A stretch of DNA of 64,000 nt from Ceratopteris richardii (lineage: Eukaryota > Streptophyta > Polypodiopsida > Polypodiales > Pteridaceae). The position numbers and the translations under genes were made by a program. Within the stretch, counting starts at the first letter, position 1. The number at the start of each line of letters is the position of its first letter. The stretch covers positions 53,715,894 through 53,779,893 of the forward strand of contig CM035422.1 of NCBI GenBank assembly GCA_020310875.1, in the 5' to 3' direction. Below are positions 11,773 through 23,422 of this stretch, piece by piece. The notes under the pieces are model-generated. The model was given only the letters and a program-made list of their open reading frames with translations, did not search any database and was not told the DNA's origin.

Positions 11773-12778
11773 TGAAAGTACTTGGAGAAGCTTGTAGAAA
11801 GTAGAAAAGTGTGTTTCGAAGCGACGAAGTTTGGTCTAGCCAACCGTCACAAGACCAGCCCTTGAGCTTATGGAGACTCAAATAGACCTTATACTCATGC
11901 GATAAGTGCAAAGAAACACACTATGTACTTTGGATCATCAAAAAGAATGAGTCGATACAAAACAGATAGGTTCGCAGGTCGACTAGCTCAAAAAACTTAG
12001 TATCTATGGAAGAGACAATGAACTTCAAATGCCCATAGCAACCAGCGTGATTACAATTAGAAAAACTCCTTTTATGACAGTGATACACATAGGGTTTAGT
12101 GTATGTAATGCACAAAAGTATAAGGAATCAGCAAAATATACTATAGGAATAAACACGACATTCACCGGTGGTACTTCCTATTTTTCAGGAATACGTAGAG
12201 ATTGACCCCCAGACCAAAAAACTCAGATTTCTCCCAATCTACTGAACCAAATTCTATGAAAATGTATAGGCATAAACTAGACACTTATAACTTTCCAATG
12301 AGCCATCTTAAACTCAATTTGGAGCTCTAAAGAGAGAGCAGCAGCGTCTGCAAGATTACTGTTGGCGAAGAAGATGATGTAGAGAATTGAAGGAGCAAGA
12401 CAATGATGGTCACAAATGTATGTATATTGCTTTCATGTAATGTACAAGTGATTTCAAGTCTTTACATAGACTCTAGGAGTGTTCCATGTCTTCTACAAGT
12501 GAAATTTGAATTCAAATGAAGGTGGGAATGGTTGTGGGAAGGAATCAATTCACTTTCCTACCACCACAAATTCATGGGATTTTGGCTCATTAGTTCTACC
12601 TTTACATGTGTAAAGCTCAAGGCTTTTACAATGGTAAATCAACCATCAAAAATCTCTCAAAAAAATAGAATAAATGAGCATATGAAAAAGAACTCTCCAA
12701 TGGATATTCTTTCGAGGCGATAGCCTTTGATGTAGATCAAATCCACCTCAAGCATAGTGTAAGCTTGATGTTCCAACA
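11773..12778 (-). repeat. 3' LTR of copia A1
   Basis: Minus-strand TGTTGGAACATCAAGC (12778) to GTACTTTCA (11773), about 1.0 kb, adjacent to the polypurine tract at about 12779-12790. It aligns with 16985-17939, and a related, more diverged LTR is at 44456-45505 (element A3). It holds a short open frame shared with the 5' LTR (MHLSHxYKVYLSLHKLKGWS), which is LTR sequence and not a gene. Confidence 0.9.
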
Positions 12779-12903
12779 GCTCCCCCTAAAGTTAAAGTAT
12801 GCTTGAGTCTTCATTCTCTGATAGGTTGATACCTGCCATAGCTTTGAATCTACAAAGCTTTATTCCATCAAGTGCCTTCGTCATCATATCTGCTACTTGC
12901 TTT

Positions 12904-15900
12904 TCAGTTGGAACAAAAAGAAATGTCAATCTCCTTTGCCATGAGCTTCTCCCTGATGAATTGGTAATGGACTTCTATGTGCTTGGTTCTCGCATGGAAA
13001 ATAGGATTCACCGCTAGATGCATGGAACTTACATTATCTCCAAATATGTGAGGTTTGGAACTCACTAGTCCCAAATCTGTATACAATGCTTTTAACCATA
13101 TTGCCTCTTGACTTGCTATGGTCAAGCCTCTATACTCTGCTTCAGTTGAAGATAAAGCAACTGATGGTTTCTTCTTGGAACTCCATGACACTAGCTTCGA
13201 TCCTGCAAATGCTAAGTAACCAGATGTACTTTTTCTGTCATCCTTAGCTGCTGCCCAAATTGCATCTGAATAGATTTTGATATCCAAATCTGAAGAGTAA
13301 GGATAGAAAATACCTTCGTTGATTGTACCTTTGAGATACTTAAGTACTCTCTTAGCCGCATCCATGTGTGGTCTTGTCGGTGAGTGCATGAACTGACTTA
13401 GCACTCCCACACTATATGAGATGTCTACCCTTGTATGAGTAGCATATATCAAGCTTTGATACTCTTTAATGTCTTCAATTTTCTCACCTTCATAAACACT
13501 AAGTTTATGATTCATCTCCAAAGGTGTACCTGCAAGTTTAGTGTTCTCCATTTTGAACTTGAGAAGAAGATCCTGAATGTATCTTCTCTGAGTCAAATAC
13601 ATTCCTTCATCTGTGTATATCACCTACATACCTAGGAAATATGTGAGCTGACCTAGGTCACTGATTTTGAACTCCTCTTGCATGTGTCTCTTGATCCTTT
13701 GAATGCCATTTAGATCATCACCTGTCACAATAATATCATCTACATATACACATAGATAGATAACCTCATTGTGATCCCTTTTGATGAATAGAGAAGGATC
13801 TGAGCTGCTAGCTTTGAACCCTTGATCTTGAAGATATGTAACAACCTGTAATTCCAAGCTCTAGGAGCTTGTTTCAATCCATACAATGCTTTCTTAAGTC
13901 TGCAAACATAAGATGGATGATTAGGGTTTTCAAAACCTCGTGATTGTGACATGTATACCTCTTCACTTATCCAACCATTTAAGAATGCATTTTTCACATC
14001 AAGTTGGAGTATCCAATTCCTTGCAGCAGCTACACTTATCAATGTCCTGATTGTAGTCATCTTTGCAACTGGTGAGAATGTTTCCTCATAGTCTATACCA
14101 TGAGTTTGTGAGCATCCTTTGGCAACTAATCTTGCCTTGTACCTGCAAACTGATCGATCTGAATTTCTTTTAACTTTATATACCCATCTGCAACCAATTA
14201 CCTTTTGATTCGGTGACATTGGAACCAAATCCCGAGTGTCCATCTCCTTCAATGCATCTATCTCTTCCTTCATGGCCTTTTCCCAATTAGGGTTTACCTT
14301 TGCCTCTTCATAGGTTGAGGGTTCCTCTGAAATAGAGTCTTTTGCCAAGTAGATTGACTGCTTTGTAACAAATGTGGAATCATATCCATACCTTTCTAGT
14401 TGTTTCTTCTCTCTTGCTGATCTTCTAAGTGCTTGTTTGGAGCATTCTCCAACCTCTTGCATCTTTGCTTTGTCTCTTGACTTCCATAGCTTGTAATCCT
14501 TTTCTCTTTCATCTTGGTCATCGTTTGTATCACTTCTTGGATCCTGGACCTGTGTATCATTCTTGCTTCCTAATTGATGAGAGTCAAAATCAAGATCATA
14601 TGGTAGTGTTACCTTTTGTTTGTCTTCATCATACCAAGACCTGTGTTCTTCAAACACAACATCTCTACTTGTAGTGAATTTCTTGGTTGAAGGATTGAAG
14701 AACCTGTAACCCATCTGAGTTGAATCATATCCAATAAACACTACCTTTTTTGCCCTTCCATCTAGCTTACCTGTTATTTGTGATGGTACATGAACATAAG
14801 CTAAACAACCAAAAACCTTGCAATGTCCAAGACTAGGTTTTCTTCCATGCATGCCATGCTTCATAAGGAGTCATACCTTGAAGTGATTTGGATGGTAGTC
14901 TATTGACAAGGTACACAGTAGTTGAAATAGCTTCTACCCATAGATAATGTGGCAACTTCTTCTCTTCAAGCATTGTTCGGGCTGATCCAACCAACGTCTT
15001 CTTTCTCCTCTCTGCAATTCCATTTAGTTGAGGAGAGTACCTAGTAGTCACTTCCCTTTTGATACCTTTGTCCTGCAAGAACTCATCAAACTCTTTGGAG
15101 AAGTATTCTCCCCCTCCATCATATCTGAGCTTCTTTAGTGATCTACTTGTATGATTCTCCACATGTGCAAGATACTTCTTGAAGCAATCAAACACTTCAT
15201 TCTTACTCTTGATAAAGTATAGAACAGTCCATCTACTATGGTCGTCAATAAATGAGACGTAATACCTTGATCCTGCCAATGAAGGTTTTGGACTTGGTCC
15301 CCATACATCTGTATGTACTAAGTCCAGTAAGTTGTTGTGGATGTAGCCTTTGTGGTTGAATGGTTGTCTTTGTGCCTTCCCAATCTGACATGCATCACAC
15401 ATGTTGATCATGTGTTGCTTTGATATGTTTGGCAGTCCTAGAACACTTTGATCCCTGCATATATCCTTCAAGGTTCTTTCATTCACATGTGCAAGTCTCT
15501 TATGCCACACTTCAAGCTCACTTAGGGTTTGAGACCCAAAGTTGAATAGAGTTGTGTTCCTGGTTTCTCCTACTTCAAAAGTAAAGAGCCTACCATGCTT
15601 CTCACCTCGGGCTATCTTCTTGAACCCTTGACATGGATCTTTCACAAAAGCTCCATGTTGGGTGAACCTAACTTGCAAGCCTTTTTCAACTATTTGGCCT
15701 ACACTTATTAGGTTTCTAGTGATAGTGGGTACATAGAGAACCTTACTTAGAATGTTTGTCTTGCCATTGGAAGCTTTGACATTACCAATCTTCTCCACAT
15801 TGTGCTTTGTGTCATCCCCTGTTTGCACTTCATGTCTATGCTTTGGACTTTCCAAATCAGATAGAAGAGCAATGTTGCCTGCAATATGATTTGAACATCC

Positions 15901-16962
15901 TGAATCTATGTAGAACAAATGATCATCTTCTTTACCTTCTTTGTGGCTTAGATTCATGAGAAGCAATGAGTCTTCATGTGATTGATCTTCTGAATAATTT
16001 TTGTAGTCCCTTCTATTATAGCCTCTATTGTTATTGTTGAAGTTGTGTCCACCTCTGCCTCGATTGCTGCCATATCCACCTCTTCCACTTCCTTTCTGGG
16101 TCTTCCCATTGAACCAACAATTCTGAGTGGTGTGGTTGGTCTTATCGCATATGGCACAAGGTTGAACATTCTTACCTTTGGCTTTGTCTTGCTTTGGTCC
16201 TTTCTTCTTCCCTTTCCACTTGCTCTTGCTTGCAAAGTTAGCTTGGGAAGTCTCTTCTTCATCTTCTTCCTTCTTCTTGCCTTTCTGCTTCTTATCCTTC
16301 TTATCTACATATAGAGCACTAGTTGAATTACCATGATATGAGTTACCTTCCTTTATGATATTGTTGGCTTCTTGATTGAAGAGTTGTCCAAGAAAGATGT
16401 TGAAGTATGGAGTTTGCACATCCATGATGAGATCATAGGCCGTCGTGAAGGATTGCCATTGCTTATCACTTCGAATGCCGTTGAGAATTTGCCTCATGAT
16501 GACCTCTTCTTCAATCAGCTCTCCAATGGATGCTAACTGATCCACAACCCCTTTGACCTTGGTAACAAACTCTGTGATGGTTTTTTTAAGTGTCTTCTTC
16601 ATTTGGTTGAACTCGTTCCAAAGATGATTCTTTCTTGCTTTGGTACTAGCAGAAAAAAAAGTCTCGTGGGCATCCCAAGTCTCTTGAGATGTCTTGCATC
16701 CTCTAATATGTGGTAATAGAAAGTCAGAGATAGAGTTTAGTATGTACGACCTTGCTTGAGCATCCCTTGCACACCAAAGTGTGAGCTTATCTGTCTCCTC
16801 TTGTGTATGTCCTCCTTTGGATCTTGGAATAGGCATAGCTTCATCACCTACTATAATTCCATAAAGATTTCTACCTTGCAAATAGGCCTCCATCCTGATT
16901 TGCCAAGCCGCATAGTTGTGTCGATCAAGCTTCTCGATCATTGAGGGAAAGTCGTCACCCAT
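12904..16962 (-). pseudogene. Gag-pol region of copia A1
   Basis: Domains in order on the minus strand, from 16962 downward. Gag starts MGDDFPSMIEKLDRHNY and carries a zinc knuckle CAICDKTNHTTQNC. Protease has YIDSGCSNH. Pre-integrase HKRLAH with a CX2C finger is followed by the integrase core with its D, D and E motifs (HTDVWGP, DGGGEY, NGIAERR). RT has [20 protein letters not shown] and YVDDII. RNase H has SDAIWAA, STEAEYRGL and the ARTKHIEVHYQFIRE tail. The domain order gag-PR-INT-RT-RH is that of Ty1/copia. The coding region is broken in about three places and I see no sign that it is expressed. Gag resembles that of the B family, which suggests the same lineage. Confidence 0.9.
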
Positions 16963-16984
16963 CTTGATCTAGCTCTGATACAAT

Positions 16985-17939
16985 TGAAAGAACTTGGAGA
17001 AGCTTGTAGATGGTAGAAAAGTGCATTTCGAAGCGACGAAGTTTGTTCAAGCCAACTAGCACAAGACCAGCCCTTGAGCTTATGGAGACTCAAATAGACC
17101 TTATAGGCATGCGATAAGTGCAAAGAAACACACTATGTACTTTGGAGCATCAAAGAGAATGAGTCGATACAATACAGATAGGTTCACGGGTCGACTAGCT
17201 GAAAAAACTTACTATCTATGGAAGAGACAATGAACTTCAAATGCCCATAGTGACCAGCATGATTACAATTAGAAAAAATCCTTTTATGGTAGTGATACAC
17301 ATAGGGTTGAGTGTATGTAATGCACACAACTATAAGAAATAAGCAAAATATGCTATAGGAATGAATGCGACATTCACCCGTGGTACTTCCTATTTTTTAG
17401 GAATACACAGAGATTGACCCCAAGACAGAAAAATGCAGATTTCTCCCAATTTACTGAATCAAATTCTATGACAATGTATAGGCATAAACTAGACACTTGT
17501 ACCTTTCCAATGGGCCATCTTGCACTCAATTTGGAGCTCTAGAGAGAGAGGAGCAGCCTCTGCAAGATTACTATTGGCGAAGAAGATGATGCAGAGAATT
17601 AAAGGAGCAAGGCAATGATGGTCACAAATGTATGTATATTGCTTCCATGAAATGTACAAGTGATTTCAAGTCTTTATATAGACTCTAGGAGTGTTCCACG
17701 ACTTCTACAAGTGAAATTTGAATTCAAATGAAGGTGGGAATGGTTGTTGGAGGGAATCAATTCACTTTCCTACAATCTAGGAAAAGTGAAGATCTAGTTT
17801 GATCTACTTTTAGGTGATTGATTGCTTGATTGAATGCAACTTCAACCACCACAAATTCGTGGGATATTGGCTCTATATTTCTACCTTTACATGTGTAAAG
17901 CTCAAGGCTTTTACAACGGTAAATGAACCATCAAAAATC
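16985..17939 (-). repeat. 5' LTR of copia A1 (outer part missing)
   Basis: Aligns with the 3' LTR at 11773-12778, with about 30 differences in the first 330 compared bases. Its inner end (TTCTTTCA) abuts the primer site. Its outer end stops at the duplication border at 17940. Confidence 0.9.
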
Positions 17940-19329
17940 TATGGGTTACTTATCTTTGTACATTATAGTAGTGATACATTCAGTATTGTGTCTTGTGCTT
18001 CAAGATTCTTGTTCTTCCTTGTGTTGTTCGTGTAAGAATCAATGTTGAGTCAGACAACCACAAGAGTTTTTGACTCACAAAAAAAAAATATTTTTCTTTA
18101 TTGTTTTAATACAAAAAGATTAAGTATTTTAATAAGAGCTTATACCTTGTTCTTTGTAAGACACTATAAGTTTGCAAAAAACAATGTAACTCTTATGAGA
18201 AATGACTCTAAGCATCTTCTTTTATAAAAACAATATTCGATCGAACATTTTTCGATAGAAAAAGTATTTGATTGATTGGTTTTTTTATCAAAATAGTTTT
18301 TTATTGAAAAGTTTTCTATCAAAAGCACTTTCGATAAAAAAGGCATTGAATTGCCGTGCAAAAAATATTCACTATTGTTCGAATCAGCTGACATGGCACC
18401 GATAATTTAGTCAAATAATAATAGTTGAACAAGTATTCACGAGTAAAAAAATTCTTGAATAATGAATAATGCAAGGGCCTAGGTAGATATGGCTACACAA
18501 AGTGTAGTAAAATTACTTAAGCAAGTCGTGGGCTAGCTAAGAAAGGTATGTACTGGATTATTCAAATCCTATGCGAGCTTACACACATGGGATCATATGA
18601 ATTCAAATTACAATGTGTGTGTATATATCAACTTGAAAAGATTCCCTAGATGATAGGAGCTCTTTTCCATTATTATAGGCTTTATTAAAACTAAGTGTGA
18701 TAGGTGAACTTTGACTATCTAGAGGAGGATCTCAAATTCAAATTTGTATACGATTCTTTGTTCTTCACTTCTTGCTTCATATTACTCCAATCTGCATCCA
18801 TTCAAATGGTCCATAAAATCCTAAGGTTGGAGCTTGAATCTCAACATAAACTACCTAAGAATGTAACCAATCAAACCACCATGGCAAGATAGAGCATGTC
18901 TCCATCCATACAACTCCATCGAAATATTTACCTCTAGGCCAAGGAGGTGCATATACTTGAGCTTGCCCAAGTTTCCAACCAAGTGTCTCTCATATGGACA
19001 CTTTCCCAAGAACCTTCACATGCCTTCTAATTCCTCAAGGGCAATCACATGCTATCTAATTCATATGAGGCTCCTTCTGTCATGTACAACCCAAGTTGGT
19101 AGTTAGAGAAGCTTCTTCCAAGACTAAGGTTCCCACACCTTAGGATAAATAAGACATAAGATTCAAAACCATTCATTTGGAAGCCCATATGCATAAATAA
19201 ACCAAGGGTTCCATCGAAAGGTTTAGGCATGTTCCAAGGGTAACTTAAATGTTAAACCAAGGCAAATATACATCACATTTAGCCTTCTCAATTCATGAAT
19301 TATACAACATTTAGTTAGGTGGATTTTGC

Positions 19330-19860
19330 TCCTCATGGAATATTATTTTGATGTAGTTGTGAAGAAGGGTAAAATCCATGTGCTAGTGGACCATCTCTCT
19401 TGACTTACTAATGGAGAGGCAGCTGGTGGCATCAATGCTGATATTCGAGATTCTTATTTATTCAAAGTGGAAGTAATTCCAAAGTGGGAAAAGAACCTAC
19501 TGCATGTTCTCGCTTATGGATCAATTCATCCAAGTATTTATGTGTCACATGAAAGATTTAGAGAAGCACAAGAATCCGAACTCAATGAGGGTCTCTTATA
19601 CCATGGAGATAACAAAGGCATACTTAGTGTTATGTGGATGAGGGATAACATGAAGCACTCATTGTTAGAGCCCACAAACATGTCTAAGGATTCCATTAGT
19701 CAAGTTCTTGTACCTTTTAAACGCAAAAGAGAGATGGATTTCATTGACGACATATGGAAAAGATGTATTTCACTATATACAAAAATTTTTAAGTATAAGC
19801 TTCAGCATTCCAATGAGCATGGGACATTATATTATATACTAACCAACATAGAGTCTCAAC
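19330..19860 (+). pseudogene. Gypsy-type pol remnant, duplicate of the one at 5560
   Basis: Carries the same RNase H end and linker-like stretch (LFKVEVIPKWEKNLLHVLAY). Broken and old. It diverged together with the rest of the duplication. Confidence 0.45.
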
Positions 19861-21088
19861 CTAGGTAAGCCATCTGTGTATATTTCCTAGTTTCCAAGAA
19901 GCTCCTTTGAGCACAAAGATATTTCCTAGTTTCCAAGAAGCTCCTTTGAGGAGAATGCAAAAGCATATACATTGATCAGTGATCAGTTGCGGGTGCCGTA
20001 CGTAGTATGCCACTTTTTTCCATATACCCAATAACTATTTTTAATGTATTATCCACTTCATATTCCTCGTTGCACACCTCATCAATAGGTGCTCTTTCTA
20101 CCTCCTCGTGTTTTGACAATCATAGTTTTTTAAAGCATAATGCATTTTTCTCATCCCTAAATAGAAATTGTAACATCATTTTATCTTACATGCCTTCCCT
20201 ATAAGAATGCTCTATGTGTCCCCTTACAATATAAGAATGCTCAATGTGTCCCCTTACATAAGAGAGAATGTTGGAGGCTTACCTTTTGCTCGCTCTCCTC
20301 GCAATACAATGTCACTCGATTAAGCTCTCCCCCATGCTTCGTAATGCCATAGACTGGTGAAATCGACATGTTATGTCTCTATACTTAGAGGTCTAGTGAG
20401 ACTGTTGTACTCTATCATGATATCCATGATTTTCCATTTATGCTCCATATTTTCTTTTTGAGCCTATTGCACATAAGAATTTAGTGAAATTATTATGGTC
20501 TACCATGAATGCCAAGATTTTGTATTATATTCCATCTTTTCCTTTTCACATTTTCTTGTGTATAATTTCGATCATCTTTTAGTTCCGTTTCTTAATGCAG
20601 CTATATATGAGTGAACCTCTTGCCATACTTCTAGTCTTGCGAACCCCAAAAATTTTGCAGATTATTTGCAGTATCAATTTAATGATTCTGTTGCAACATA
20701 CCTAAAATATCTAATACCTCTGAATTGACACTCCAAGAATTCTTTGAGGGAACATATAAGTTGCCTGCTTTAAAACTTCAACTGAAACATAACTCATACA
20801 CATATGAGTCACAACATATAATCTTTCTTTCTCTCAATGCAATTCTTTGTCAAAACCTACTAAAACATGACCAAGTATACTGCAAAACAAGAAACTGCTT
20901 TTCTTTCTCTCAATGCAATTCTTTGTCAAAACCTACTAAAACATGACCAAGTATAATGCAAAACAAGAAACTACTTCTTCTTTAAACTATCTTCTTCAGA
21001 AGATGTTCTCGTAGACTTGTCTTTGGATGTAGAGGATAAAAGTAGGAAAATTATATGGAAAATATAAGAGAAAAGAAAGAAGTCTTAC

Positions 21089-21245
21089 TTTCCTTTTGGA
21101 ATTATTGGACTTTCTTCTTCTGCATCTTTCTTCCACCTGATGATGTTAACATCTTCAAACTTCTCTTCCATACCTTTTGTTCTCTTCATCTTGAAGTAGC
21201 AAGCACTCTTAACTTCTTCAAATGAATTTTTCTTTTCCTCTAGTG
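21089..21245 (-). other. Exon-like block in duplication copy 2
   Basis: Counterpart of 6625-6781, with the same acceptor-like and donor-like edges and an open frame. Here the frame extends upstream to a methionine at 21462 (125 codons in total), but the upstream part is not shared with copy 1. The protein is not recognised. Confidence 0.3.
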
Positions 21246-21843
21246 CTAAGAGTAAGAGACAAAACAAATATGGTATACAAATGGAAGTGAATATAGAAGA
21301 TAGAACATGCTCACTTTGCTCACTTTGAGGGTCGTTTTTGTTTCTTAAACTTAAATATTGAATCATACTAGAGAAACAATATATAAGAATCTTAGTGTCC
21401 TTGAGTATATTCGCCATGTAGACCTCCTTTGCTTGATAACATGTGGAGGATTCTTGCTTCAATAATCAAAATTCTGTAAGACCTAATTAATAGCCTTTAG
21501 TCACTCGAGAGTCTATCCCTCTGGATAACATAGGGAGACTAAATGCATGAGAAAACCATTGAAAAATTGTGCAGCCTTATCTAGAATCCTCGATGGATCC
21601 TTGGATCATGTTCTAGGTATATTGTTCAAAATCATGTAAAGGCTCTAATAATATATAGATGTGGTCTAAGAATACATCTTTTGCACTTCGATTTTGAATA
21701 CTCGGCCTCAGAATCCAAGGTTGAGTGTGCTTTACCGATACACGACTAATCCTATACCTAATTGGTACTTTATTTTTAGGATAAAGGTCGGAAGAATCTT
21801 AATCTATATGATTAAGCAATATAGGATTAAGCAATATGGGAAT

Positions 21844-21910
21844 AAGACATAGGATTAAGCAATATAGGATTAAGCTTAATCTTATATTGCTTTCGTTAAT
21901 CCTATGTCTT
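21844..21910. repeat. Imperfect palindrome centred on AAGCTT
   Basis: AAGACATAGGATTAA and GCAATATAGGATTAAG on the left are matched by CTTAATCTTATATTGC and TTAATCCTATGTCTT on the right, about 32 bases per arm with a tiny centre. The left arm sequence is also repeated directly just upstream (ATTAAGCAATATAGGATT near 21810-21830). It resembles a small foldback element or the scar of one. Confidence 0.8.
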
Positions 21911-22323
21911 GAAAATCTACAGCTTATTTATCAACGACTTTATCCGGTTGGTCATGCGAAAATGTGTATAAAGCCATTCAATGCGGTCTCTAATTGCGAA
22001 TCAGCAGGCCGTTCAAGGAGCGATGTTACCTCCTTTTACTGGAGGTGGTGAAAGTACGGCATGATCCTTCTTCCCGTGCGCTCTAAGTGACGAGCAAGAT
22101 TTCTCTGGATTCTTGCAGCGGAGAAAAGACAGGGATTTCGGTTCCATATTCTTGTTGCTTTCCTTGAAGGACTTTCTTCTTCACGTGTGAGCCCTGCAAG
22201 TTGTAAGCATTGGATGCTGGCATGCAGAAGGACTGTCAAGAGCGTACACACAGGTTGATGTGAACATCGGGATTCAGCGAGGCCAATATATCAACAGAGA
22301 GACCCCGATATATCAACAGAGAG

Positions 22324-22338
22324 AGAGAGAAAAAAAAA

Positions 22339-22374
<36 letters not shown>

Positions 22375-23208
22375 ACTGTTTGGAAACGGAAGAACGATGG
22401 CAGCGTGCGTCTCTGATTTTTCCTGTTTTAACTGGCTGTCATCCCCTTCGTGAAGAAGCATTACCTTTGTAGCTTGCGTCCTTTTTTATTTTCAAGTTTC
22501 GTGAATGTGGGATAGTAGCATGGAACCCCTATCCACAAGAGACAAGAGTTAGACCCTCCGCATGGTCGAGTTTACAGAAAGGCCGAGCTTACAGAAGGGA
22601 AAGGTCCACCATGTCCACAAGAGTTAGACCGTCAGCATGGTCGACTTTACAGAAAGCAAAAGCTTCTTCAGCGTAGAGCTTGGAAAAGGACGGTTCTAAG
22701 GTCAAAAAAAAAAAACAAAAAGCTGAATCACAAAAAAAAAAGCTAAATCACATGAGAAAAAAAATCTGAATCAACCGAAATTCAACAGAAACAACTCGGC
22801 ATTACAATCTCCGAAGGAGAAATTCGAATCGAGAAAACAACCAAACCAAGTCAAAGGAATCGCATGATACGAACACCAGTGTTCATACAAAATCAAAATC
22901 AACAGAAATGGAAGAGAAACATCGAAGTCAATCAGCCAACGAACATCTCATACGTATAATATGATGAGGTGTCTCTTAATACACCAGCCTCCACTGAAAG
23001 TGGAAGACGCGGAAGAAAACAAAGTATATATAACAACAGAGAGGGAAAGAAAGTGAAAGAAGAGGAAGAAAACAAAGCTTCTATCTGCATAACGCATATA
23101 CGGGAGAAGGATGACAGCTCGCGTTTGCTTTTGCTTTTTATTGTGCGCATATTCGTGCTTCATGTGAATACTGACATTTCAAATTCCACATGGAGGATAC
23201 ATCAGCGG

Positions 23209-23279
<71 letters not shown>

Positions 23280-23376
23280 CAAGTTTTACGCTGCATAACA
23301 CGTAGCCGGGAGAAGTATGACAGCTTGCACCAACATGGGTTTTGTCTTTAGCCACATACTTTAGATTAACGACCTA

Positions 23377-23420
<44 letters not shown>
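22324..23420. repeat. Three GA microsatellite tracts
   Basis: (GA)n runs lie at about 22336-22370, 23214-23272 and 23382-23420. The open frames of arginine-glutamate repeats over them are products of the repeat and not genes. Confidence 0.9.

Positions 23421-23422
<2 letters not shown>

Larger units (their letters stand above)
11773..17939 (-). mobile_element. Fossil Ty1/copia element A1, nearly full length
   Basis: A minus-strand copia element inserted into the gag of fossil I. Parts: 3' LTR 11773-12778, polypurine tract TTTAGGGGGAGC beside it, pol and gag from about 12900 to 16962, an initiator-Met primer site (TATCAGAGC) near 16970, and 5' LTR 16985-17939. The outer edge of the 5' LTR stops where duplication copy 2 begins, so the second target-site copy is lost. 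The coding region is broken in about three places. The two LTRs differ at roughly 8-9% of sites by eye, pointing to an insertion some millions of years old or more, depending on the host's substitution rate. Confidence 0.9.
17940..21312. repeat. Segmental duplication, copy 2 (partner 4063-6846)
   Basis: Same orientation and content as copy 1. The left border cuts into two LTRs at once: it starts inside the tail of the fossil J LTR and abuts the 5' LTR of A1, so the copy arrived or was joined here after A1 inserted. It keeps about 0.67 kb (around 19841-20511) that copy 1 lacks, including a 39-bp tandem repeat at about 19880-19950 (ATATTTCCTAGTTTCC twice). The right border lies where GAAGATAGAACATGCT ends. 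Together the copies flank an 11-kb block of nested copia fossils. Confidence 0.9.

Noticed and set aside
11645-11911. Minus-strand frame joining LTR sequence with gag-like sequence
   Set aside because: It spans the insertion point of A1 in fossil I and is a chance fusion of two elements.
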